DNA of 64,000 nucleotides, taken from assembly GCA_937892095.1 (NCBI GenBank), contig CALAVC010000224.1, positions 1 through 64,000 on the forward strand. Reading direction: 5' to 3'. The notes below the pieces were generated by a model that searched no databases, was not told where the DNA came from, and was given only the letters and a program-made list of their open reading frames with translations. Shown here piece by piece: positions 55,278 to 63,287 of this stretch; positions within the stretch are counted from its first letter, which is position 1; every line of letters starts with the position of its first letter. Both the position numbers and the translations under genes were made by a program. This stretch comes from an uncultured Bacteroidales bacterium (GTDB lineage Bacteria > Bacteroidota > Bacteroidia > Bacteroidales > Marinilabiliaceae).

Positions 55278-56162
55278 TTATTGATTATCAGACAAATTTG
55301 AAATACAAACCGCAAAATAACTACTTTTTTGTGGGAATTTCAAACTTAGTTTTTTGTATATGTTAATGGCTTTCGCTGTTTTTTCTTTAGCCTTGGCTAT
55401 GTCGCCGTTCTGTCTGTCTGTCTCGGCTTGCTTCGAGAGTATCTTTGCAAGTGTCTCTGTAAAGAAGGTTTCGTCTTCTGCCGAATCCTCTTCCTCCTCG
55501 TCGTCATTGTTCGCCACGGGCACTGTGGGAAGCACTTCCTCTTCTTTTGCCTGACCGAATTTTATTTGCTCGTCATCTTGAAGTATAAACCTGTCAATGA
55601 GGTCAGAATGTTGCTTTTGCCGTTCCTGATTGTCGTTCTGCTCGCTAATCGTTTCTCTGCTCGCAATGTAGTCTATCCAGTCTGCAAAAGTATATTTCTC
55701 TGTCGGACGACCTATCTTGTCGCTCAGCAAACTCTCTATGTCGAACGCCATTGCCGACTGAGAAAGCAACTCATCTGTGTCCGTAACATTTTCTGTCTCC
55801 AACAAATCTTGCATTTCGGTTTGCACGCCGAAGTCGAGAATCTCTATTTTCGGAGCCTGTTTTTGAGTCTCTACTTCTGTCTCAACAGTCTGATTCTCAA
55901 TCTGTTGCTGTTCTTTTGGGGCTTCTTTTGGTGCAGAGTGTAGTAGCCAAAATAGGCTCGCCCTATCCCAAATGTGCACCGACGACTCGCGTAAAATCTG
56001 AGTAAACTCTATGCTCCGACTGTCGTGCAATGCTTTTATGAGTAGCATTCGCCCAGCATGAAAATATGGGTACTTACCCACGATATCTTTCAAGTTGCTA
56101 ACCTCATCGTTCGTCGACAATGTCTGCCGACGTAGCATTTCATAAAACGTATCTCTGTTCAT
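55278..56162 (-). CDS. Bacteroidetes TPR-like hypothetical protein
   Basis: 294 residues, no signal peptide. The N-terminal ~90 residues (FYEMLRRQTLSTNDEVSNLKDIVGKYPYFHAGRMLLIKALHD) and a C-terminal TPR-like pair (ETLAKILSKQAETDRQNGDIAKAKEKTAKAINIYKKLSLKFPQKSSYF) flank an acidic, Gln-rich, poorly ordered middle with a Glu/Asp run. The gene is conserved between lptE and secG in Bacteroidales as I recall. Function unknown. Confidence 0.8.
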   Translation of the reverse strand: MNRDTFYEMLRRQTLSTNDEVSNLKDIVGKYPYFHAGRMLLIKALHDSRSIEFTQILRESSVHIWDRASLFWLLHSAPKEAPKEQQQIENQTVETEVETQKQAPKIEILDFGVQTEMQDLLETENVTDTDELLSQSAMAFDIESLLSDKIGRPTEKYTFADWIDYIASRETISEQNDNQERQKQHSDLIDRFILQDDEQIKFGQAKEEEVLPTVPVANNDDEEEEDSAEDETFFTETLAKILSKQAETDRQNGDIAKAKEKTAKAINIYKKLSLKFPQKSSYFAVCISNLSDNQ

Positions 56163-56165
56163 ACG

Positions 56166-56687
56166 CTACCAATCGGCAAAGGCTTTGTTGAAAATGTTCT
56201 CTGTAAGCTCTTCTACAAGTTTTTCTACCAGTTCATCTTCCACGTCGGCAAGATTATTTTCAGAGTCGTAATCTTGATATGCACTAAACGTCTGTTCCCA
56301 GTCTTTGCGAGGGTCCTTACTATTCCTACACCTTATCTTGACGCCAACCGTTAGTCTTGTCTGTGCCGACACAGCATCAGCCTTCATGGCCATCGGCTTA
56401 GTATTATACACGTTAATTTCGCCCGAAAAGTCTATGTCGCCTTGCTCGTTGACAAGTTGCAACCTACTTTCGTTCTGTATGCGGTCTTTTAGACCCTCGG
56501 TAAGTGTTGTACTGAGCGACGGGTTGATAAGTGGAGCCCTATTGTTGATATATTGCACCGAAAATGTGTTCAGATTTTCAGGTATCGACGCACCGCTCAT
56601 TGTTATGCTAACCGTGCACGACGACACAATACTTGCCACCGCTAACATGCATATCATGAGCGTTTTCTTACATATCTTCCAAGCCAT
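56166..56687 (-). CDS. lptE: LptE-family LPS assembly lipoprotein
   Basis: 173 residues from MAWKICKKTL; an in-frame ATG two codons earlier is possible. The lipobox is IVSS-Cys. SIPENLNTFSVQYINNRAPLINPSLSTTLTEGLKDRIQNESRL and DFSGEINVYN match the LptE fold that plugs the LptD barrel for LPS delivery to the surface. The start overlaps the end of the upstream regulator by about 20 bases. Confidence 0.87.
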   Translation of the reverse strand: MAWKICKKTLMICMLAVASIVSSCTVSITMSGASIPENLNTFSVQYINNRAPLINPSLSTTLTEGLKDRIQNESRLQLVNEQGDIDFSGEINVYNTKPMAMKADAVSAQTRLTVGVKIRCRNSKDPRKDWEQTFSAYQDYDSENNLADVEDELVEKLVEELTENIFNKAFADW

Positions 56688-57987
56688 AGTCATGTATTTT
56701 TCTGTATAGAGTACGCTCCGAAATCTGTAGTTCACGTGCTGCCTTCCGACGGCTACCTCCATTACGTTCCAGAGCTTTACATATCATTTCGCGCTCACCA
56801 TCGGCAAGCGAATATGTCTGTTCGTCCACAATCTTTGCTTCCTTTGCTTCCGTCTCTGCTTCACTACGCACAGGGCTAACTTGCTCTGCATTAGCAATCT
56901 GACGACGAAAGTCGCCACCGCGCAAGTGTCCCACCTCGACGCTCATAATGTCTTCATCGGCCGGCATCTTGTTCATGCTTGCGATGTCGCTCGCTTCACT
57001 GTTTTTTGTGTCATATAGTCGCTCTATGACGCCAAGATCCTCCTGACCAATGTTGCCACCATTGCGAATCATGCCCAACACGAGTTTTTTAAGGTCTGTC
57101 ATGTCGCGTCGCATGTCGAAAAGAACTTTATAGAGCAAGTCCCTATCGCTATTGTAGCTCTCGTGTGCACTGCCACCCACTTGTGGCAACAATCCGTTCG
57201 AACTTTTCTTTTCGGGCAAGAATCGCAACATCTCGTCTGCACTCACCGTCCGTTCTTTGGCAAGAACAGTTACCTGCTCTGCCACATTTTTTAGCTGACG
57301 TACATTACCCGGCCAGTCGAACGACTGCAACACGTCTTGAGCACCTTCAGTAAGCCTCACTGGCGGAATGTGATTCTTATCTGCAAAGTCCGACGTAAAC
57401 TTATGAAAGAGTGCTGGGATGTCTGCCACGCGTTTTCGTAGTGGAGGTATGCGCAGCATTATGCCGTTAAGCCTGTAAAAAAGATCTTCGCGAAATTTGC
57501 CTTCGCCAATGGCTTTCTCGAGGTCTACATTTGTCGCCGCCACTATTCTGACGTCGGTTTTTTTTACCACGCTTGAGCCCACACGCATATATTCGCCCTT
57601 TTCAAGCACTCGAAGCAACTTGGCCTGTGTTGCAAGTGGCAACTCGCCTATCTCGTCAAGAAAAATTGTGCCGCCGTCGGCCTCTTCAAAATATCCTCTT
57701 CGTTCGGCAAGTGCGCCCGTAAAGGCTCCTTTCTCGTGTCCAAAAAGTTCCGAATCTATTGTGCCTTCGGGTATGGCTCCGCAGTTGACAGCTACGTAGG
57801 TCTTATGCTTGCGCGAACTATATGCATGTATTATCTGTGGAAACGCTTCTTTGCCACTACCGCTTTCGCCTATTATGAGCACCGACAAGTGTATGGGTGC
57901 CACGGCAACGGCTGTCTCTATGGTGTGGCATAGCTCGGCATCCTGACCTATTATGCCAAAGCGTGCTTTGATGTCTGTTATGTCCAT
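56668..57987 (-). CDS. Sigma-54-dependent enhancer-binding regulator without receiver domain
   Basis: 439 residues from MDITDIKARFGIIGQD. The AAA+ domain starts almost at the N-terminus: Walker A GESGSGKEAFP, the sigma-54 contact loop GAFTGA, Walker B GGTIFLDEIGEL. A Fis-type HTH closes the protein (GGSRRKAARELQISERTLYRKI). There is no sensory domain before the ATPase, so control must come from elsewhere. A longer start at 58008 exists but adds an unrelated tail. It heads the lptE-TPR-secG operon; sigma-54 itself is not in the window. Confidence 0.92.
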   Translation of the reverse strand: MDITDIKARFGIIGQDAELCHTIETAVAVAPIHLSVLIIGESGSGKEAFPQIIHAYSSRKHKTYVAVNCGAIPEGTIDSELFGHEKGAFTGALAERRGYFEEADGGTIFLDEIGELPLATQAKLLRVLEKGEYMRVGSSVVKKTDVRIVAATNVDLEKAIGEGKFREDLFYRLNGIMLRIPPLRKRVADIPALFHKFTSDFADKNHIPPVRLTEGAQDVLQSFDWPGNVRQLKNVAEQVTVLAKERTVSADEMLRFLPEKKSSNGLLPQVGGSAHESYNSDRDLLYKVLFDMRRDMTDLKKLVLGMIRNGGNIGQEDLGVIERLYDTKNSEASDIASMNKMPADEDIMSVEVGHLRGGDFRRQIANAEQVSPVRSEAETEAKEAKIVDEQTYSLADGEREMICKALERNGGSRRKAARELQISERTLYRKIHDYGLEDM

Positions 57988-58076
57988 TGGGGGGAATATT
58001 CTGTGCAATGCCCTTCACGACAAGGGCGACAATAAAAATATTATGTGCTAAGTTAAAGATTTTTCACGTAGCATAG

Positions 58077-58106
58077 AAAAACGAGTAGAGGCATAGCCCC
58101 TACCCG
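58077..58106 (-). terminator. Terminator after the inner-membrane OmpA protein gene
   Basis: On the minus strand CGGGTAGGGGC pairs with GCCTCTACTCG (two wobbles) around a 3-base loop, followed by five T. Confidence 0.75.
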
Positions 58107-58136
58107 TCCACATGTTAGTATTGAGAATGATGACGC

Positions 58137-59312
58137 TTATTTTATCACTTCAAATTCCGTACGCCTATTGAGTGGCTGATTCGTTTCGCTTATGGGTTCA
58201 CGACTGCCGCGCCCTTCTGTCAAAATTCGTTCAGCCTCTATACCCTGACGCACAAGTTCGGCTTTTGCTGCTTCGGCTCGTTTTTCGCTCACGCGCTGGT
58301 TAGCCTCGTCCGAGCCGTCTTTCGATGCATGCCCAACAACTTTTACTTTTAGGTCTGGGTATTTTTTCAGCAATTCGGCCACTTCGCCAAGAATTGCCTT
58401 GCTCTTCGAGTTCATCTCGGCAGAGCCTACACTAAATTGTAGGTTGTTAAATTTTGTCTGCAACGCGTCCATGGCTTCTTGTGCTTCTATGCGTTGTTTC
58501 TCTGTTGCCAAAGATGCTGAGTCTGCTTCGGCACGTGCAATAGAGTCTTCGCGTGCTTTTTGAAGTTCGGCCAGTCGAGCTGCTTCAAGTGCTTTGTCGT
58601 TACTTGTTGTCGTCATTGCTGGCAGTGCTTTGCCTGTGCAGTCACACCAACTCTTGTCGTCCACTCCCTTGCAACCCTTCATCAGCAAGAAGGCAATCAA
58701 CAATAGTAGCAATAGTAGCAACAGCAACCATAGCCATCTGCAACACCCTTTGCGCCCACCAAGTCGCTCTTCGTCGGCTGGTGTCATGAGCGACGAGTAG
58801 TCAGGATACGTTTCCTCTGGCTCATTCGCATTACTTTCATTGTCCGCCACGATGAACTGACTCACTGGTGGCACATAGCCATTGATATATTCCAATCGGA
58901 AGTTGCCACGTGCAAAGTTCCCGTCGGCTTTCTCAAATTCGGCCACTGTAATGTCATACTCCTTGCCTTTTTCTATCATTCGCTCGAAGTCCGCTTTTGC
59001 CCACGTTTGCACAAAATACACATCTGTGCCATCGGTCAAGTGGATTATCTCGTCGGGCTCATCGAAGAACTCGCTATCGAGCTGCTTAGCATCCAGCAGC
59101 TCGCCCGCACGCTGACCATTGTCGTAGCGTGTGTCTTTGACGCTATAAAAAATGTGCTTAAACCTCCCATTGTATGCTGCGTTTATCTCGCCCGGAAAGG
59201 CTGCTCGCAACTGCTCTAAAGTCGTTTCAGGATGAAGACGCAAATAGGCATGCACAATGCCAAGTGCTGTCCTATTTTGCGCTTTGCCATACACTTTTAC
59301 TTTGTCTGCCAT
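58137..59312 (-). CDS. Membrane-anchored OmpA-domain protein with a cytoplasmic N-terminal domain
   Basis: 391 residues. Residues 1-~190 are soluble and lack a signal peptide (TALGIVHAYLRLHPETTLEQLRAAFPGEINAAYNGRFKHIF); I do not recognise this domain. A very Leu-rich membrane helix follows (~192-212). Then comes a coiled-coil linker and an OmpA C-terminal domain (LQFSVGSAEMNSKSKAIL, VKVVGHASKDGSDEANQRVSEKRAE, NRRTEFEV). The predicted topology is N-in with a peptidoglycan-binding domain in the periplasm, like MotB. The classic HTD of the OmpA motif reads HAS here. A TATTTTTG box lies upstream. Confidence 0.83.
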   Translation of the reverse strand: MADKVKVYGKAQNRTALGIVHAYLRLHPETTLEQLRAAFPGEINAAYNGRFKHIFYSVKDTRYDNGQRAGELLDAKQLDSEFFDEPDEIIHLTDGTDVYFVQTWAKADFERMIEKGKEYDITVAEFEKADGNFARGNFRLEYINGYVPPVSQFIVADNESNANEPEETYPDYSSLMTPADEERLGGRKGCCRWLWLLLLLLLLLLIAFLLMKGCKGVDDKSWCDCTGKALPAMTTTSNDKALEAARLAELQKAREDSIARAEADSASLATEKQRIEAQEAMDALQTKFNNLQFSVGSAEMNSKSKAILGEVAELLKKYPDLKVKVVGHASKDGSDEANQRVSEKRAEAAKAELVRQGIEAERILTEGRGSREPISETNQPLNRRTEFEVIK

Positions 59313-59350
59313 AGTTATGCGCTATTTATTTGGTTTTTACTGCTTTACGC

Positions 59351-59358
59351 CAAAAATA
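59351..59358 (-). promoter_or_regulatory. -7 promoter box for the inner-membrane OmpA gene
   Basis: TATTTTTG on the minus strand, 39 bases upstream of the start codon. Confidence 0.5.
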
Positions 59359-59530
59359 GTTAAAATGTTTTTAGTTATACTTCTTATTTATTTTATAATC
59401 TTTACATTTTATGTTGTGCAACACAAATCCCTCCCTACTTCAACTCCCAACACAACGCCATGTGTAGCACATTATGCCCTAAAAAATTGCTAATTTCGTT
59501 GTCTCGTTTTCATAATTCAAAACACTCCCA

Positions 59531-59986
59531 ATGAGGGTCATCATTCAGCGTGTAAGTCAGGCATCTGTCGTTGCCGATGGTCAGCAAGCTGGTCAAATAG
59601 GCAAAGGTCTTTTTGTCCTTCTCGGCATTTGCCCCACCGACACCACCGACGACATCGCCTATCTAACAGCCAAAATCGCATCTATGCGCGTATTCTCCGA
59701 TAGTGCAGGACTTATGAATCTCTCCGCCTCCGATGTCGGTGCAGACATACTCGTTGTCAGTCAGTTTACGCTCTTTGCCAAAACTCGCAAGGGCAACCGA
59801 CCATCGTTTATCGATGCTGCCCGCCCCGAAGTCGCCATACCTCTCTACGAAGCTTTTGTTAGCGAACTAAGCCACATCACTGGCCGACACGTACCAACAG
59901 GCGTCTTTGGTGCCGATATGCAAATAAGTCTCGTCGCCGACGGACCAGTCAGCATAATCATGGACTCTAAGCAAAAAGATTTCTAA
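59531..59986 (+). CDS. dtd: D-aminoacyl-tRNA deacylase
   Basis: 151 residues. MRVIIQRVSQASVVADGQ, the SQFTLFA motif and the C-terminal cross-subunit NxGP-like segment VADGPVSIIMDS identify Dtd (it reads ADGPV rather than NDGPV). It removes D-amino acids, and mischarged glycine, from tRNA. It begins a dtd-mazG-deoC-kdsB run with gaps of 4-7 bases. Confidence 0.96.
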   Translation: MRVIIQRVSQASVVADGQQAGQIGKGLFVLLGICPTDTTDDIAYLTAKIASMRVFSDSAGLMNLSASDVGADILVVSQFTLFAKTRKGNRPSFIDAARPEVAIPLYEAFVSELSHITGRHVPTGVFGADMQISLVADGPVSIIMDSKQKDF

Positions 59987-59990
59987 ATCA

Positions 59991-60332
59991 ATGTCCGACC
60001 TTACTCTCCCACAAGCGCAACAGTTAGTCGACGAATGGATTCGCACCTATGGCGTCCGATATTTCAATCCGCTAACCAACATGGCTTGTCTCACCGAAGA
60101 AGTCGGTGAGCTCGCTCGCATTGTCGCTCGTACCTATGGCGAACAAAGTTTTAAGGACGGCGAACATCCCGACCCTTCCGACGAAATGGCCGACATCCTA
60201 TGGGTCCTTATCTGCATGGCCAATCAGATGAACATCGACCTTCAAGATGCCCTCCGACGTTCGCTCGACAAGAAAACCAAGCGCGACAAATTACGACACG
60301 TCAACAATCCGAAACTCAAACAACAATCATAA
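59991..60332 (+). CDS. MazG-like nucleotide pyrophosphohydrolase
   Basis: 113 residues. The helical NTP-PPase metal motif EExxE...ExxD is seen in CLTEEVGELARIVAR followed by DEMADILWVLICMANQ. It is the single-domain MazG type and would hydrolyse (d)NTPs or damaged nucleotides. Its C-terminus is basic (KKTKRDKLRHVN). It lies 4 bases after dtd and 4 bases before deoC. Confidence 0.9.
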   Translation: MSDLTLPQAQQLVDEWIRTYGVRYFNPLTNMACLTEEVGELARIVARTYGEQSFKDGEHPDPSDEMADILWVLICMANQMNIDLQDALRRSLDKKTKRDKLRHVNNPKLKQQS

Positions 60333-60336
60333 CCCA

Positions 60337-61233
60337 ATGACAGCACAGCAAATCATAGACGAATTCCCCTATCCCGTACAGCTCGACAACATTCAAGCAA
60401 ACATAGAAAAGGCACGCATCGACTCCCAAAAATATCTGTCCGACGATGCCGTACTTCAAACCATTTTCAACAGCATAGATCTCACAACTCTCAGCGCCAC
60501 CGACTCAGCAAGTAGTGTGCGCAATTTCGTCAGTCGTGTCAATAGCTTTGCTGCCGACTATCCCGACCTCAAAAATGTTGGTGGCATCTGTGTTTATGCT
60601 GTCTTCGCACCTATTCTGAAAAGCACCCTTCGCGTCGAGAGCGTACATCGTGCAGTAGTAGCAGCTTGCTTCCCTTCGTCGCAAACATTTACCGACATCA
60701 AGGTAGCCGAAGTCGCCAAGGCCGTCAGCGCAGGTGCCACCGAGGTCGATGTCGTCATTAGTGTAGGCGAATTTCTCGATGGCAACTACGAGTTTGTACT
60801 CGACGAACTGCGTAGCCTCCGCACGGCCACAGGTTCAGCACGCCTCAAAGTAATTCTCGAAACAGGAGCTCTCACGTCGCACGAAGAAATCTGGATAGCC
60901 TCGCTACTTGCCATGGAAGCCAGCGCCGACTTCATAAAGACCAGTACTGGCAAGAATTGCTCAGGTGTCACACCCGAAGCCGCCTATGTCATGTGTTCTG
61001 CCATCGCTGCTTTCGCCAAGGCCCGTGGTCGTAAGGTCGGTTTCAAGCCTGCAGGTGGCATCTCTTCGCCCGACGAAGCCGTCCTCTACTACGAAATCGT
61101 TCGCTCACTCCTTGGCACAGAACAAGTCTCCAACAATACGCTATTCCGTATCGGTGCAAGTCGACTTGCCAACTCACTCCTTCAAAAAATTCTAACCCTC
61201 AAAGGTCGCACAGCCCCCGAAAAATATTTCTAA
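60337..61233 (+). CDS. deoC: Deoxyribose-phosphate aldolase
   Basis: 298 residues from MTAQQIIDEFPYPV, chosen over an in-frame start within mazG. The Schiff-base Lys lies in ADFIKTSTGK, with GATEVDVVISVGEFLDG, KVILETGAL and GFKPAGGISSPDEA. It splits deoxyribose 5-phosphate into glyceraldehyde 3-phosphate and acetaldehyde in deoxynucleoside catabolism. The ~50-residue N-terminal extension is typical of the longer Bacteroidetes form. Confidence 0.94.
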   Translation: MTAQQIIDEFPYPVQLDNIQANIEKARIDSQKYLSDDAVLQTIFNSIDLTTLSATDSASSVRNFVSRVNSFAADYPDLKNVGGICVYAVFAPILKSTLRVESVHRAVVAACFPSSQTFTDIKVAEVAKAVSAGATEVDVVISVGEFLDGNYEFVLDELRSLRTATGSARLKVILETGALTSHEEIWIASLLAMEASADFIKTSTGKNCSGVTPEAAYVMCSAIAAFAKARGRKVGFKPAGGISSPDEAVLYYEIVRSLLGTEQVSNNTLFRIGASRLANSLLQKILTLKGRTAPEKYF

Positions 61234-61240
61234 CATTCTC

Positions 61241-62005
61241 ATGGATAAAAAAGACATCTTAGGTCTCATTCCAGCTCGCTACGCTTCGACGCGTTTCCCC
61301 GGCAAACCACTTGCCGACATCGGTGGAAAGCCCATGATTCAGCGTGTCTACGAAAACGTCAGCCTCGCGCTCCCCAACGTATGTGTCGCCACCGACGACA
61401 TCCGCATTGCTCGTGCCGTAAGCAGTTTTGGAGGTCGCTATGTCCTCACATCGTCCGACCACCGCAGTGGCACCGACCGTTGTGCAGAAGCACTCACCAA
61501 AGTCGAAGCCGAAGACGGACAAAACTACCAAGTCGTCATCAATATTCAGGGCGACGAACCATTTATTCGACCCGAGCAAGTCAACTTACTCGCGTCAGCT
61601 TTCGATAGCGACAAAGTACAAATAGCCACACTCGTCAAGAAAATCGACACACCCGACGATCTTCTCAATCCCAATAAGCCAAAAGTAGTTGTCAGCTGTC
61701 TGTCCGATGCACTATATTTTAGCCGACAACCCATCCCATACCTACGCTCCGAACCCGATGTCAACAAGTGGCTCTCGATGCACACCTACTATAACCACAT
61801 CGGACTCTATGCCTACCGTACTCGTGTCCTTCACCATCTCACCAAACTCGCACCAGGCATTCTCGAACGTGCCGAAAGCCTCGAACAACTTCGTTGGCTC
61901 GAAAATGGCTATTCCATTCGTGTGCTCACCACGACACTCGAAAGCCTCAGCGTCGACACACCTGCCGACCTCGAAGCTCTTCGCATGCGAGGACTCATAA
62001 AATAA
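61241..62005 (+). CDS. kdsB: 3-deoxy-manno-octulosonate (Kdo) cytidylyltransferase
   Basis: 254 residues. LIPARYASTRFPGKPLADIGGKPMIQRVYE, the CTP-binding ATDDIRIA segment and NIQGDEPFI mark KdsB, which makes CMP-Kdo for the LPS inner core. It follows deoC by 7 bases and is probably in the same transcript. A weak hairpin at about 62046-62066 follows, without a good T tract. Confidence 0.96.
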   Translation: MDKKDILGLIPARYASTRFPGKPLADIGGKPMIQRVYENVSLALPNVCVATDDIRIARAVSSFGGRYVLTSSDHRSGTDRCAEALTKVEAEDGQNYQVVINIQGDEPFIRPEQVNLLASAFDSDKVQIATLVKKIDTPDDLLNPNKPKVVVSCLSDALYFSRQPIPYLRSEPDVNKWLSMHTYYNHIGLYAYRTRVLHHLTKLAPGILERAESLEQLRWLENGYSIRVLTTTLESLSVDTPADLEALRMRGLIK

Positions 62006-62119
62006 ATTTATCGTTTTAACGTAACATAACAACTTATATAGCGTATAACCACCACAGTGGTCGGTGTTACCGGCTCGTGTTTTTAAAATTAATATTATCT
62101 TTACGCAAGATTTTTTAGA

Positions 62120-62701
62120 ATGTTAGCCATGACGAAAATAGGAGCTAATCAAGACTTCTTGGAGTTCGCCTATCAGTTGTATCACACGATGCAGGCCAAC
62201 GAAATTAACCTCGTCTACGAAGGAGTCGTTACTCAGGAAATAACAAAAACATTCACTGCCATGACCGAGAAAAATATGGTCAAAGCAGAGGAGAAAAGTA
62301 CCGTCCAACGTAGGGTCTTCAACGTTATGGTCGAATGTCTGCAAAATATTAGCAAGCATGCCGACCCAATCTCTGGCGAAGAAGATGAAGAACGACGTGG
62401 CATAGTCCTCGTTTCTCATGGCGAACATAGCTACAACGTCATCACTGGCAATGTAGTTAAAAAAGAAAAACGTGCAGGTCTCGAAGCCACCCTCCAACAC
62501 ATCAATAGCCTCGACAAAGAAGGTCTTTCAGCCGCCTACAAACAGCAAATACTCGAAGGTCGCATATCCGAAAAAGGTGGTGCTGGTCTCGGTTTTATCG
62601 ACATCGCCAAGAAGAGTGGCAACAAAATCGACTATCAGTTCAAGGAACTAAACGACGATTTTGTGTTCTTCATCATCATCACCACAATTTCGCGTAGCTA
62701 A
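62120..62701 (+). CDS. SiaB-family protein kinase
   Basis: 193 residues (ATG at 62129 is also possible). QLYHTMQANEINLVYEGVVTQEITKTF and the N-box-like VFNVMVECLQNISKHAD with GGAGLGFIDIAKKSG are typical of the SiaB (DUF6272) HATPase-type kinases. In Pseudomonas SiaB phosphorylates SiaC on a Thr. The SiaC homologue lies 50 bases downstream, so the pair is intact here. Confidence 0.88.
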   Translation: MLAMTKIGANQDFLEFAYQLYHTMQANEINLVYEGVVTQEITKTFTAMTEKNMVKAEEKSTVQRRVFNVMVECLQNISKHADPISGEEDEERRGIVLVSHGEHSYNVITGNVVKKEKRAGLEATLQHINSLDKEGLSAAYKQQILEGRISEKGGAGLGFIDIAKKSGNKIDYQFKELNDDFVFFIIITTISRS

Positions 62702-62751
62702 ACACTCGAAAATCAACAAAAACTAACATAAAGACAAGCATACTTGCAACA

Positions 62752-63117
62752 ATGGAAGTAATAAATATCAAAGGCACCGACGATACGCCATCTATCGTGA
62801 TGGATAAAGACGCCAACATCATCGAATTCTCCGGTCGCTCGCTCCCCGAAGACGTTGCCACTTTCTATGGCCCCGCTCTCGCTTGGATAGACGAGTTCGT
62901 CAACGACCCCAACGAACACACCGATGTCTGCTTCAAACTCGAGTATTTCAACACAGCCTCCTCTAAAATACTCCTCGACATACTCCTCAAGTTCGAGCCC
63001 ATTGCCGACAATGTTACCATCAAGTGGCACTACCACGAAGACGAAGAAGACATCCTCGATGCTGGCAAAGAATACGAAGATATCGTTGAAGTACCTTTCG
63101 AATTCGTAGAATACTAA
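62752..63117 (+). CDS. SiaC-family regulatory phosphoprotein (DUF1987)
   Basis: 121 residues. IVMDKDANIIEFSGRSLPEDVATFYGPALAWIDEF and LEYFNTASSKILLDIL are the family hallmarks; the Thr of FNTAS is residue 68, the numbering of the known Pseudomonas phosphosite. In Pseudomonas unphosphorylated SiaC activates the diguanylate cyclase SiaD; Bacteroidetes generally lack that signalling, so the target here is unknown. The gene after it (63288) is a candidate. Confidence 0.9.
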   Translation: MEVINIKGTDDTPSIVMDKDANIIEFSGRSLPEDVATFYGPALAWIDEFVNDPNEHTDVCFKLEYFNTASSKILLDILLKFEPIADNVTIKWHYHEDEEDILDAGKEYEDIVEVPFEFVEY

Positions 63118-63287
63118 GCAATCTCCCCCACTCCTCACCACAAACACCCGATAGTCAAAGCACGGCAACTAAAGCCCGACCACTAAAAACATAAAACAAA
63201 AAAACAAACAGTCCTTACCCCGACAACTAAATCAACACTCTAATGGGTTTGGGGCTGTTTATTTTTTCTTTCTGAATACATTTCGAG

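Noticed and set aside
58689..58736. Tandem AGTAGCAA-like repeat
   Set aside because: It is explained by runs of Leu codons in the membrane helix of the OmpA-domain protein on the other strand.
59317..59493. 58-codon hydrophobic ORF starting MRYLFGFYCF upstream of dtd
   Set aside because: It lies over the start region of the divergent OmpA gene, has no promoter of its own, and its tail has no protein-like pattern.
63206..63270. Possible terminator between siaC and the last gene
   Set aside because: The stem is 9 bp with a wobble and encloses 37 bases; the pairing is too weak to call, although a T-rich stretch follows.
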